Of a stretch of DNA of 48,007 nt, positions 33,852 through 40,695 are shown in pieces (within the stretch, counting starts at the first letter, position 1; each line of letters starts with the position of its first letter). Source of the stretch: a virus. Made by a program: the position numbers and the translations under genes. The DNA lies in the IMG/VR virus record IMGVR_UViG_3300037358_000016, positions 1 through 48,007 of that record, one strand, 5' to 3'. Under the pieces are notes generated by a model. That model was not told the origin of the DNA, searched no databases, and saw only the letters and a list, made by a program, of their open reading frames with translations.

Positions 33852-34359
33852 CTTCATACCCCACGCCACACAGAAGCGATGCGCCGCGTGTCGGACGCTA
33901 ACATGCCAGCAATGCGGGTCACCGTTTATTTCGGAGAACGCTAGGATGGACCAGAGATTCTGCTGCCGGGGATGCAAGGATGCCAGTCAGAAAGGCTGTG
34001 AGCCTGGGCACTTGGCGATGAATCGCGGAATCAAGCCACGGACCTATCATTTGAGGACTGACGTGCGGCGCAATACCCGTACATTTGATAACGACTGGCG
34101 CAAGGCGGTGATGAGCCGGGATGGATTTACCTGCCGGAGATGCGGGGCGAAAGGATGCAGACTTGAGGCTCATCACATCAAACCCTATGCCGACTTTCCC
34201 AGTCTTCGCTACGTTCTCTCAAACGGGTTGACTCTCTGTGTTCCGTGTCACAAGCGCACACGGACGTATGGATGGCAAAAGATGCACAAGGAGCGTAAGC
34301 GACTCGCTGCCAAACGCCTGAGCCAAGAGGTATTCGACTTTGACTACTCAGCAGATTGA
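33751..34359 (+). CDS. HNH endonuclease with zinc fingers
   Basis: 202 residues from ATG 33751; an upstream ATG at 33712 is possible, and either choice overlaps the methyltransferase by at least 101 bases. N-terminal CxxC pairs (CLICHCDF...CAACRTLTCQQCG...CCRGC) are followed by the HNH core: RDGFTCRRCG, EAHHIKPYADFP, LSNGLTLCVPCHKRTR. The C-terminus AKRLSQEVFDF copies the end of the methyltransferase. It is probably a homing or packaging-associated nuclease. The large overlap suggests insertion at the methyltransferase 3' end. Confidence 0.7.
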   Translation: MRSKEPAYRAVYWQEWTAKNRPIKTRTCLICHCDFIPHATQKRCAACRTLTCQQCGSPFISENARMDQRFCCRGCKDASQKGCEPGHLAMNRGIKPRTYHLRTDVRRNTRTFDNDWRKAVMSRDGFTCRRCGAKGCRLEAHHIKPYADFPSLRYVLSNGLTLCVPCHKRTRTYGWQKMHKERKRLAAKRLSQEVFDFDYSAD

Positions 34360-34582
34360 CCTCAAAGAGTACCGCCGGGCCGTGGAGATGTCTCAAATGC
34401 GCAAGCTGATGAGATACGGCAAAAAAGAGTTTGAGGAAGACTGGCAAGTAGCTGTAGCATTGGCTGTACTGATGGCTTTGAGGGATGACGCGCGATTTAG
34501 TTTGATGCTGGAAAACTGCTTCAACCGAATGCTTGCTTACCGGCAGAACAACCCCGACGTGCTCCCTTTCGAGGAACCATGA
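34340..34582 (+). CDS. Small helical protein
   Basis: 80 residues from TTG 34340 with AAGAGG nine bases upstream. It overlaps the HNH gene by 20 bases. Helical: LKEYRRAVEMSQMRKLMRYG then DWQVAVALAVLMALRDDARF. Unknown function. Its stop overlaps the next ATG. Confidence 0.45.
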   Translation: MTTQQIDLKEYRRAVEMSQMRKLMRYGKKEFEEDWQVAVALAVLMALRDDARFSLMLENCFNRMLAYRQNNPDVLPFEEP

Positions 34583-35220
34583 AACCAGATGCGATCTCGC
34601 CCGTTTTGGCGCTACAATCGCCCGACTGGGAAAAACTAGGGTGTTGTGAGCCGGAAGATGCCGCAATCGCCCTGAAGGGCATCCTGACCTCGCTGGAGGG
34701 TGCTGAGGACCGCATCTTCTCACTGCGCATGTGCGCTCTGCGGATTGTCTCGGAGCGGGAGTTGTGGAAGCTCGACGAAGATCCCGACTACGGCGTCCCG
34801 TTCAAGTCAATGCACCGCTGGATTCAGGCTACCTTTCCGCGGACCCGGTATGCACTCGAAGCCAACACAACGCAGCTCGCGCTGGGGCCGGTTCCGCTTG
34901 AAGACTTGGCTCAAGTCAAGCGATGCAATGCTGTGCTCCTGGCCGACAAGGGCGTGAGCGATACATGCCGCCGCGATCCTACGGTGATTGAGGCAATGAA
35001 GACAGCAACGGAAAGCGAGTTCCGAGAAAAGCTCAACAAGGACCACGGGCAGCACCTGGAGCGGCCAGAGATGCTGAAACTGACCTACCCAGCGGGCGAC
35101 ATGCGACAGGTCAAGGCATACCTCCAGTGGGTTGCGAGGAAGGCCGAGCTTGAGCCGGACGACTACCAGGGGGCGCTGCTTTATTTGGCGATCTCGGAGT
35201 TACAGGAGCAGGAAGCATGA
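34579..35220 (+). CDS. Conserved-looking early protein, unknown
   Basis: 213 residues, ATGA overlap at both ends. It is helical with no clear enzyme motif; notable stretches are ALRIVSERELWKLDEDPDYG and FKSMHRWIQATFPRTRYALEA, and VIEAMKTATESEFREKLNKDHGQHLE. The layout (short helices, then a HTH-like ATESEFREKL) resembles phage proteins that act with recombination genes, but I cannot name it. Confidence 0.5.
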   Translation: MKPDAISPVLALQSPDWEKLGCCEPEDAAIALKGILTSLEGAEDRIFSLRMCALRIVSERELWKLDEDPDYGVPFKSMHRWIQATFPRTRYALEANTTQLALGPVPLEDLAQVKRCNAVLLADKGVSDTCRRDPTVIEAMKTATESEFREKLNKDHGQHLERPEMLKLTYPAGDMRQVKAYLQWVARKAELEPDDYQGALLYLAISELQEQEA

Positions 35221-35396
35221 AGAACTGGACAGCGAATCGACTCGCAGATAAACTGGCCGCTGTCGGCCTCGTTATCACCAACGAAAGAGCTTTGGCGTAC
35301 ATTGCACTGATCCTCAACGAACAAGCGACCATGGAGAAGCCTCCTGCTGCGCTGAATGATTGCGTTATCCACTGGGCTCGGGGCTGGGAGCAATGA
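35217..35396 (+). CDS. Small helical protein, 59 residues
   Basis: Starts at ATG 35217 (ATGA overlap) and reads MKNWTANRLADKLAAVGLVI then TNERALAYIALILNEQA, ending WARGWEQ. Its stop overlaps the following start. Unknown. The coupled spacing on both sides supports it as a gene. Confidence 0.5.
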   Translation: MKNWTANRLADKLAAVGLVITNERALAYIALILNEQATMEKPPAALNDCVIHWARGWEQ

Positions 35397-35794
35397 GCCA
35401 TGCGTACCTGACCGCTCCTGCCTTCCCCAAACCCAAAGACACCCCTCCAATAGAGATGGAGAACCGTGCCTTCATCACCAAGCCGGACGGCAGGCAAATC
35501 TGCCGGAACCATCCCCTGGCCGGCACATCGGAAGGGAGAGCGGAGTACAAGCGGCGCATTACGGCCATGCTGGAACGGCAGAACGGCATTTGCTGCCTCG
35601 CTGTGCATCTGAACTGCTGTGCCGGTCCGCTGAGCCGCAAGGATGCGAGTTTCGAGCATGAGCATGGGCGGGGCATGGGCGGATTGCGGCGGGACGACCG
35701 AATCGAGCTGCCCAACGGCGACTGGATCAACGGCGCAGCTTGCGTAAACGGAAACTCTCTCAAGGGCGGGAACCGGCTGAGGTACAACAAGTGA
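35393..35794 (+). CDS. HNH-fold nuclease-like protein
   Basis: 133 residues from ATG 35393 (ATGA overlap). MLERQNGICCLAVHLNCC, FEHEHGRGMGGLRRDDRIELPNG and INGAACVNGNSLKGGNRL follow the Cys...HxH...N pattern of degenerate HNH domains. Compared with the gene at 33751, the zinc cysteines are fewer. Proposed DNA-cleaving or DNA-binding role; moderate certainty. Confidence 0.5.
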   Translation: MSHAYLTAPAFPKPKDTPPIEMENRAFITKPDGRQICRNHPLAGTSEGRAEYKRRITAMLERQNGICCLAVHLNCCAGPLSRKDASFEHEHGRGMGGLRRDDRIELPNGDWINGAACVNGNSLKGGNRLRYNK

Positions 35795-36126
35795 CGATCG
35801 CAAGGGCGCTTTCCGCGGGGGAAGAAGCTTTCTGGCTGCATTGTCGAGCGGAGAATCTGACTCCAGTGCGGGAATACCTGTTCCATCCCAAACGCCGCTG
35901 GCGGTTTGACTTCTACTTCGCAAACGCAAAGCTGGCCGTCGAGATTGAAGGCGGTGTGGGCGGACGGCATCAGCGTATCGGCGGTTTCGTAGGGGACTGC
36001 CATAAATACAACGCCGCTGGGCTCATGGGAATCATCGTTCTTCGCTACACGACCGCGATGGTCATGGACGGTACAGCAATCAACGATGTGCTATCGGTGT
36101 TGAGGGTGAACCCGCCGATGGTCTGA
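35791..36126 (+). CDS. PD-(D/E)XK-like endonuclease
   Basis: 111 residues from GTG 35791, which overlaps the previous stop (GTGA). FHPKRRWRFDFYFANAKLAVEIEGGVGG carries the restriction-nuclease-like core, with Asp followed by an E-x-E pair but GG in place of the usual x-K. It continues with HQRIGGFVGDCHKYNAAGLMGIIVLRYT. Such Vsr/VRR-NUC-like small nucleases are common at the ends of phage early operons and could resolve recombination intermediates. Confidence 0.6.
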   Translation: MTIARALSAGEEAFWLHCRAENLTPVREYLFHPKRRWRFDFYFANAKLAVEIEGGVGGRHQRIGGFVGDCHKYNAAGLMGIIVLRYTTAMVMDGTAINDVLSVLRVNPPMV

Positions 36127-36183
36127 CGGGTTCTTTGTGGTGGGTCCGTGTGCGGATGTAGAGCGTAGGGTTGTGTCGCAGGG

Positions 36184-36510
36184 TTAGTCGATGACCTTGT
36201 GGGTGCCCCAGTCGGAGTTCTCGACCTGTGGCACGTAGACATACTCTGCAGGCGCTACGGTGTGGGCCTTGTGCTGCTGGTGGACCAGGCTCACGCTTTC
36301 TGGCTCACCGAGCACACGCACGAAGGTCTGGCCGTCTTTCTCGTACATCTCGACTAAATCTTCAATGGGTGTTTCCACGTTGGACATGAGGCTGTGGTGA
36401 TGGCCGGTACGCTCACCGAGAGCGATGGGGCGCAGGGCGATCTTCTTGGCGTCGGTGGGGATGGTTGCGGGCTTCAGGAGTACGTCTCCCTGTCTTACGG
36501 CTGCTTTCAT
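36184..36510 (-). CDS. Conserved GERTGHHH phage protein
   Basis: 108 residues with AAAAGGAG before ATG 36510. RQGDVLLKPATIPTDAKK, GERTGHHHSL and VRVLGEPESVSLVHQQHKAHTVAP are the pattern of a small conserved phage/prophage protein; its His-rich GHHH and QQHKAH suggest a cupin-like metal site. Function not known. Last gene of the minus operon that starts at 38444. Confidence 0.6.
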   Translation of the reverse strand: MKAAVRQGDVLLKPATIPTDAKKIALRPIALGERTGHHHSLMSNVETPIEDLVEMYEKDGQTFVRVLGEPESVSLVHQQHKAHTVAPAEYVYVPQVENSDWGTHKVID

Positions 36511-36523
36511 CGTGGTTCTCCTT

Positions 36524-38074
36524 TTAACTGTGGGCGCGGACGGATTGCTTGTATTCAGTTTCCGTCATGTTAAAGGTTTGCGCAACTGCTTCGTATGCGC
36601 GCTTGTTCGAGGACCAAACTCTCAGCGTGTATTTCTCGCCCGTGCTCGGGTCAGATACGCGGACGAACTTGAGCGGCATATCATCAAAGTCTTTAAACTC
36701 CTCCGACTCCAGCAACTCGGCAACTTCCTTCCCTTTCCGGTAGCGGGTAACTGCTCGCATATCGGCGTGAACCGTTTCCGACACCGGCAAGGCGGGGAAT
36801 TGCGCCGTCAGTGTGTCGGTATGTATGACCTTGAGCTTGGCTTCGGAGCAGAATTTTTCCCAACCCATCCGCTCAATCATAATGCGGCGGACCTCGGCGT
36901 TTTCTTCGTCACGGATGTGCTTGATGGTGATCCAATCTGGCCGTACCACAACGAAGGCTGGGACCAAAATCCCGTGGATGAAATACAGATTTTGCACATC
37001 TGATTCTAAGGCCGCGTATGAGTCGTTGTGCAAGCGGCGTCCACGGCCCTCCGCAGTCTTTTCGGTGTGAACGGTAGGTTTCGCCACCCAATAAAGTGTG
37101 TCTGAGGTCCAAAAAAGTAACCAGCATCCGTTTAGGAAAGCGCTCAGAAGCGGGTTGGACCACGCGGCTACCACCTTATCATTCCGTTGTGCTGCGCCGA
37201 ACGCGGTAGTTGAGACCCAGGAAATTTCCCAATTAAACCACCACCATCCTCGTCCTTGGACGCACCACTGAGCGAAGCGATGTGGTGCGTCCAGTGCGTT
37301 CCGTGCGTCCAGTGCGTTCCGTGCGTCCAGTGCGTCCCGTGCGTCCCGTGCGTTCCGTGCGCCCCGTGCGCCCAGTGCGGCCATTGCGTCCAGTGCGTTC
37401 CGTGCGTCCAGTGCGTTCCGTGCGTCCAGTGCGGCCCGTGCGGCCATTGCGTCCCGTGCGTTCCGTGCGTCCAGTGCGTCCAGTGCGTCCATTGCGTTCC
37501 GTGCGTCCAGTGCGTCCCGTGCGTCCATTGCGGCCCGTGCGCCCCGTGCGCCCCGTGCGTCCAGTGCGTCCCGTGCGTCCCGTGCGTTCCGTGCGTCCAG
37601 TGCGTCCCGTGCGTCCAGTGCGTCCATTGCGGCCCGTGCGCCCCGTGCGCCCCGTGCGGCCAGTGCGGCCAGTGCGTCCTGTGCGACCTGTGCGTCCAGT
37701 GCGTCCCGTGCGTCCCGTGCGTTCCGTGCGTCCTGTGCGTCCTGTGCGACCTGTGCGTCCAGTGCGTCCCGTGCGTCCAGTGCGTCCATTGCGGCCCGTG
37801 CGCCCATTGCGTCCCGTGCGTCCATTGCGTCCCGTGCGTCCCGTCGAACCGGCTTGTAGCCGGTTCTCTCTTGAAAATCGTCAAGGATGGCATTTACGGT
37901 TCGGGACAGCGGTTGATGTTGTTCCAGTGTCCAACCTTGGCGTAAGTGGATAATTTCCCTTGTCACGCCAAGCGCGGAAAGGTATTGATGGAGGGCCGAT
38001 TCGACGAGCGATTCGTCCAATTTGCCGGGATAGTTGCAAGCCTCAACATAGGCGTCAAAAAGTGGATGTGTCAT
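36524..38074 (-). CDS. Triplet-repeat protein with DUF6745-like C-terminus
   Basis: 516 residues from ATG 38074 (AAAGGAA upstream; ATGA overlap with the previous gene). Residues 1-78 form a helical head ([23 protein letters not shown]). Residues 79-261 are 61 uninterrupted [DNGAV]-A-[RLMQ] triplets. From about 262 a DUF6745-like domain follows: [53 protein letters not shown] and [23 protein letters not shown]6745 has no established role. The repeat keeps a strict three-residue period with fixed Ala, which could form a solenoid with Ala inside and varied residues outside. GC-rich repeats may also vary in copy number. Confidence 0.65.
   Translation of the reverse strand: MTHPLFDAYVEACNYPGKLDESLVESALHQYLSALGVTREIIHLRQGWTLEQHQPLSRTVNAILDDFQERTGYKPVRRDARDAMDARDAMGARAAMDALDARDALDAQVAQDAQDARNARDARDALDAQVAQDALAALAARGARGARAAMDALDARDALDARNARDARDALDARGARGARAAMDARDALDARNAMDALDALDARNARDAMAARAALDARNALDARNALDAMAALGARGARNARDARDALDARNALDARNALDAPHRFAQWCVQGRGWWWFNWEISWVSTTAFGAAQRNDKVVAAWSNPLLSAFLNGCWLLFWTSDTLYWVAKPTVHTEKTAEGRGRRLHNDSYAALESDVQNLYFIHGILVPAFVVVRPDWITIKHIRDEENAEVRRIMIERMGWEKFCSEAKLKVIHTDTLTAQFPALPVSETVHADMRAVTRYRKGKEVAELLESEEFKDFDDMPLKFVRVSDPSTGEKYTLRVWSSNKRAYEAVAQTFNMTETEYKQSVRAHS
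37292..37840 (-). repeat. 61-unit 9-bp tandem repeat
   Basis: Minus-strand unit GAC-GCA-CGG with substitutions in codon 1 (GAC, AAC, GGC, GCC, GTC) and codon 3 (CGG, CTG, ATG, CAG), while codon 2 is almost always GCA. The period is never broken by a frameshift. The opposite strand also stays open, reading Cys every third residue in one frame and Val-Arg-Pro in another; these are not taken as genes. Confidence 0.9.
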
Positions 38075-38229
38075 TGCGTTCCTTTCAGGTCTGGGTGGTG
38101 TGAGTCGTACATCTCCCTGAGTTCCATAGACTCGATTGTCTTCTTGTCCTCTGGATACAGGAGCCTCATTGCATCGACCATCCGTAGATCGCCACTGCTG
38201 ACTAGATTGAGGATGGTCCAGTGGTCCAT
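38071..38229 (-). CDS. Small protein, 52 residues
   Basis: ATG 38229 shares its A with the stop of the upstream gene (TGATG), and its stop overlaps the start of the triplet-repeat gene (ATGA). It reads MDHWTILNLVSSGDLRMVDA then MRLLYPEDKKTIESMEL, mainly helical with an acidic C-terminal half. Tight coupling on both sides argues that it is real. Function unknown. Confidence 0.6.
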   Translation of the reverse strand: MDHWTILNLVSSGDLRMVDAMRLLYPEDKKTIESMELREMYDSHHPDLKGTQ

Positions 38230-38444
38230 CAAAAGGCCCCCAACGCGGCTTCGGCTTCGGCCATCTGCTCGGGGCAGGTAATTGGCCCGGATACGATAGC
38301 GATGAATGGAGCGAACTTCTGCGCCTCCAGAATCTCGACGAAGTTCTCAGCCAGCCGCTTGTCATTGAAGACGCCGCTGGTTTTCTCGCGCCAGACCTCG
38401 GTTGCGGTGTAGCGATAAACAACAATGTACAAAGTCTCTTCCAT
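38229..38444 (-). CDS. Small protein, first gene of leftward operon
   Basis: 71 residues with AAAGGAG before ATG 38444. MEETLYIVVYRYTATEVWRE then KTSGVFNDKRLAENFVEILE and a C-terminal Ala/Glu helix. It looks like a compact alpha/beta protein; no family recognised. It is transcribed from the divergent promoter at 38468-38496. Confidence 0.55.
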   Translation of the reverse strand: MEETLYIVVYRYTATEVWREKTSGVFNDKRLAENFVEILEAQKFAPFIAIVSGPITCPEQMAEAEAALGAF

Positions 38445-38467
38445 GTCTGAATCTCCTTTCTTTTCGG

Positions 38468-38496
38468 AAAATACTCCCGGCGCTACAGCATGTCAA
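38468..38496 (-). promoter_or_regulatory. Leftward promoter of the triplet-repeat operon
   Basis: Minus strand TTGACA (38491-38496), 17 bases, TATTTT (38468-38473), and a normal leader with AAAGGAG before ATG 38444. It is back to back with the rightward promoter at 38507-38535; the -35 boxes are only ten bases apart, so both are probably controlled together. Confidence 0.75.
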
Positions 38497-38500
38497 TAGA

Positions 38501-38535
38501 AATCATTTGACACATATGATTATTTTTGCTAGTGT
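38501..38535 (+). promoter_or_regulatory. Rightward promoter with operator-like inverted repeat, leaderless
   Basis: TTGACA (38507-38512), 17 bases, TAGTGT (38530-38535). ATG 38542 begins six bases after the -10 box, so the transcript should start at or beside the start codon, as for lambda cI from PRM. The inverted repeat AATCAT-N9-ATGATT (38501-38506 and 38516-38521) straddles the -35 box and is a likely repressor site. Confidence 0.75.
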
Positions 38536-38541
38536 CTGGGA

Positions 38542-38754
38542 ATGGCTTACGCGACAGACAATCAATTACGAACAATCCTCACCCGCAAGCTGGCGAAGGA
38601 AACACAGGTAGAGCTTGCCAAGAGAATAGGCATCAAGCCTCAAAACCTGTCCATTGTCCTCAAGGGCGCTCCAGTCGGAACTCGTATCGCCGCCTTTCTT
38701 GGGTACGAGCGAGTCGATGGACTTTACAGGCGGAAGCTGAAAGGGGAAGCATGA
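38542..38754 (+). CDS. Cro/CI-type repressor
   Basis: 70 residues. KLAKETQVELAKRIGIKPQNLSIVLKGAPV is a compact helix-turn-helix of the Cro/CI type; no C-terminal peptidase or dimerisation domain is present, so it is Cro-like in size. Encoded from a leaderless transcript divergent to the 38444 operon, it probably represses one or both promoters at 38468-38535. With no integrase found, it may control a pseudolysogenic or plasmid-like state, or only early timing. Confidence 0.7.
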   Translation: MAYATDNQLRTILTRKLAKETQVELAKRIGIKPQNLSIVLKGAPVGTRIAAFLGYERVDGLYRRKLKGEA

Positions 38755-38939
38755 AGAAGAGAGCAGTAAAGCAGTCTCCGATAGAGAGGACTATCTCCAA
38801 TAAGGAGAACCTAATCCTCAAGGGCCGCAAAGAGGTAGAAGCTGTGCGGCAGAAAGCGGCAGATCGAATCAAGGTCATTGAGCAGCGCATTAAAATGACG
38901 CAAATCTTTGTCGAAGCGCTCAAAAAGGGCATCGCATGA
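38751..38939 (+). CDS. Small basic coiled-coil protein
   Basis: 62 residues from ATG 38751 (ATGA overlap with the repressor, AAGGGGAAG upstream). KENLILKGRKEVEAVRQKAADRI then KVIEQRIKMTQIFVEALKKG is a long basic helix. Unknown; co-expression suggests a partner of the repressor. Confidence 0.5.
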   Translation: MKKRAVKQSPIERTISNKENLILKGRKEVEAVRQKAADRIKVIEQRIKMTQIFVEALKKGIA

Positions 38940-38992
38940 CCATGCGCCGCCCCATCATGCGCCCGTGGAACACCAACATTAACGCGCTGTAG
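38936..38992 (+). CDS. Possible 18-residue peptide
   Basis: ATG 38936 overlaps the stop of the preceding gene (ATGA). The product MTMRRPIMRPWNTNINAL is very short and may only be a coupled read-out or part of the leader to the next gene. Weak support. Confidence 0.2.
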   Translation: MTMRRPIMRPWNTNINAL

Positions 38993-39007
38993 AAAGGGAG
39001 GGGAGAA

Positions 39008-39247
39008 ATGGCGATTGAATTGAAGCCATGTCCGTTTTGTGGCAAAGAACCTAAGCAGCAGGAGAACCGTGCAGGCGGTATCGTGATCTTCTGCAACTCA
39101 CTCGACTGCGAACTGCTTTCTGTGGACGGCGAAGCAGGAAGCGCGGAAGAAACAGAAGCGGTTATTGCCGCATGGAACAGACGCCCGTGCTCACCAACGG
39201 GAGCGCACCGCGACGCAACACGAAAGGGACACTATGACTTGGATTGA
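39008..39247 (+). CDS. Lar family restriction-alleviation-like protein (second copy)
   Basis: 79 residues, GGGAGGGGAG before ATG. LKPCPFCGKEPKQQEN, VIFCNSLDCELLSVDG and AEETEAVIAAWNRRP match the Lar family layout more closely than the copy at 32664-32903. Lar proteins counter type I restriction in Rac prophage; the role here is by analogy. The stop lies 14 bases inside the Cys-triplet gene. Confidence 0.65.
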   Translation: MAIELKPCPFCGKEPKQQENRAGGIVIFCNSLDCELLSVDGEAGSAEETEAVIAAWNRRPCSPTGAHRDATRKGHYDLD

Positions 39248-40028
39248 AGACGCAAACGGCAACAAGTGCTCAGTGGAATGCTTCGGAACGCGCGAAAAGG
39301 CTCAGGCGGCGCTGGACAGCCTGAACAACTGCAAGAATTGTACAAACTGCTCCGGCTGCTCCGGCTGCTCCGACTGCTCCCGCTGCTCCGGCTGCTCCCG
39401 CTGCTCCGGCTGCTCCCGCTGCTCCGGCTGCTCCGACTGCTCCGACTGCTCCGGCTGCTCCCGCTGCTCCGACTGCTCCCGCTGCTCCGGCTGCTCCGGC
39501 TGCTCCCGCTGCTCCGGCTGCTCCGGCTGCTCCCGCTGCTCCGGCTGCTCCCGCTGCTCCGACTGCTCCCGCTGCTCCGGCTGCTCCCGCTGCTCCGGCT
39601 GCTCCGGCTGCTCCGACTGCTCCGACTGCTCCGACTGCTCCGGCTGCTCAAATATCGCCTATCTAGATAGCAAGAAGGATCTGAAAGATAGCAAGAAGGA
39701 TCTGAAAGGCGATCCCGAATCGTCTTGGGCTGGCGCGCCCCCGATTCCGAAGATCGAGAATATACACCAAAAAATCTATGATGCCGCGTCGATCCCGCCA
39801 GAAGCGCTGAAAATGAATACATGGCACACATGCCGCACCACGCACTGCCGAGGCGGTTGGACGGTGCATCTGGCTGGCCCTGCCGGCTACGCGCTGGAGA
39901 AGTTTCATGGCACGCTTCTCGCCGCGCAACTAATCTACCGCGAGAGTGGCCACGCCATCAATCCGTGCCGCTTCTTCGACAGCAACGCCGATGCTTTGGC
40001 GGACATGAAGAAACTCGCTGAGGTATGA
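39234..40028 (+). CDS. Cys-triplet repeat protein with conserved C-terminal domain
   Basis: 264 residues from ATG 39234 (AAAGG upstream). Residues 1-32 form a short head (WIEDANGNKCSVECFGTREK). Residues 33-138 place 36 cysteines exactly three apart, mostly C-S-[GRD]. A 21-base duplication (39665-39706) encodes DSKKDLK twice. The C-terminal domain (IPKIENIHQKIYDAASIPPE, NTWHTCRTTHCRGGWTVHLAG, AAQLIYRESGHAINPCRFFDSN) looks conserved across phage and bacterial proteins that carry such Cys repeats. The repeat could bind many metal ions or form disulphide- or metal-linked solenoids. No function is established to my knowledge. Confidence 0.65.
   Translation: MTWIEDANGNKCSVECFGTREKAQAALDSLNNCKNCTNCSGCSGCSDCSRCSGCSRCSGCSRCSGCSDCSDCSGCSRCSDCSRCSGCSGCSRCSGCSGCSRCSGCSRCSDCSRCSGCSRCSGCSGCSDCSDCSDCSGCSNIAYLDSKKDLKDSKKDLKGDPESSWAGAPPIPKIENIHQKIYDAASIPPEALKMNTWHTCRTTHCRGGWTVHLAGPAGYALEKFHGTLLAAQLIYRESGHAINPCRFFDSNADALADMKKLAEV
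39330..39647 (+). repeat. 9-bp Cys-Ser-X tandem repeat
   Basis: About 33 units of TGC-TCC-NNC where the third codon is GGC, CGC or GAC. The first units (AAGAAC, ACAAAC) differ and may be the older edge of the array. Like the array at 37292-37840, it has a 9-base period, no indels that shift frame, and variation limited to chosen codon positions. Confidence 0.9.
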
Positions 40029-40072
40029 GCGCATCGGATAGGGCAGCCGCATCAGCGAGCAAGACGGAGTAA

Positions 40073-40090
40073 GCCGCACCCGGGTGCGGC
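40073..40090. terminator. Palindromic hairpin between convergent operons
   Basis: GCCGCACCC/GGGTGCGGC is a perfect 18-base palindrome lying between the end of the Cys-triplet gene and the end of the endolysin gene. It has no long T-run but is well placed to stop both the early plus-strand and the late minus-strand transcripts. Confidence 0.6.
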
Positions 40091-40095
40091 AAAGT

Positions 40096-40602
40096 CTACT
40101 TAGCAGCCCGCGCCAGCCAAGCCTTCAAATACTTCGCGTCCTGCGGGTTGCGGCCCACGATCTCTTGATAGAGCGCAGCGCGTCTGGCTTGGAACCCCGC
40201 CAGCAGAAACGCAGGATCGATAGCATTGGCCGCATTGACCGTCAGAGGCCCCCATTCGCCGTCAACCGCTATCGGGTCGCCACAGGCCCCTACAGCCTCC
40301 TGCAACAGCCTCACAGCGGTTCCAGGCCCTTGATTTACGGCGCAGTCAAACACGCGCATTGCGAGGTCATCTGAATTTAGCGCGGCGTACCAGGCGTTCC
40401 AAAACTCGCGGAAGTAGAAGTCCTCGACTGCCGGCCCGCGTTGGGATTGCGGAAGGGCGTTGATGGCTTTGAATTGCGACGGGAAGGATGCGGAGTTAAT
40501 TCCTGAGATGGCATCCCCGCCCACGTCCGGCACGGTCGCATAGGAGTGCGCCGCATCTTCGTTTTGCATCAACCACTCGAAGCAAGCCGGGAAGCTGGCC
40601 AT
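40096..40602 (-). CDS. Endolysin, GH108-like muramidase with peptidoglycan-binding domain
   Basis: 168 residues. The N-terminus FEWLMQNEDAAHSYATVPDVGGDAISGI corresponds to the GH108 start; the usual catalytic motif EGGY is divergent here, with Glu15 the candidate acid. FWNAWYAAL and MRVFDCAVNQGPGTAVRLLQEAVG, then DGEWGPLTVNAANAID, match the GH108 plus PG_binding_3 layout. It should cleave the glycan strand at lysis. It is the last gene of the late operon. Confidence 0.75.
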   Translation of the reverse strand: MASFPACFEWLMQNEDAAHSYATVPDVGGDAISGINSASFPSQFKAINALPQSQRGPAVEDFYFREFWNAWYAALNSDDLAMRVFDCAVNQGPGTAVRLLQEAVGACGDPIAVDGEWGPLTVNAANAIDPAFLLAGFQARRAALYQEIVGRNPQDAKYLKAWLARAAK

Positions 40603-40695
40603 GGGTCACCTGGATTGCGCGGCAGGGCCGGATAGTGCGAATCCGACCCCCGCTCCGCCCCACAGAGCCTAGATGGAGCCGCGCATAAATTGATT

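Noticed and set aside
37292-37840. Possible CRISPR array or diversity-generating variable region
   Set aside because: Units are 9 bases without spacers, there is no cas or reverse-transcriptase gene, and variation is not limited to template adenines.
37256-37953. Two long plus-strand ORFs (Cys-Val-X and Val-Arg-Pro repeats) opposite the triplet-repeat gene
   Set aside because: A 9-base repeat without stops leaves other frames open automatically. They lack ribosome-binding sites, and the DUF6745-like domain and coupled start support the minus-strand reading.
39232-39831. Minus-strand ORF with Ser-Arg-Ser repeats and the plus +1 frame with Leu-Leu-X repeats over the Cys array
   Set aside because: Both are shadows of the 9-base repeat; the Cys frame alone has a ribosome-binding site and a conserved-looking C-terminal domain.
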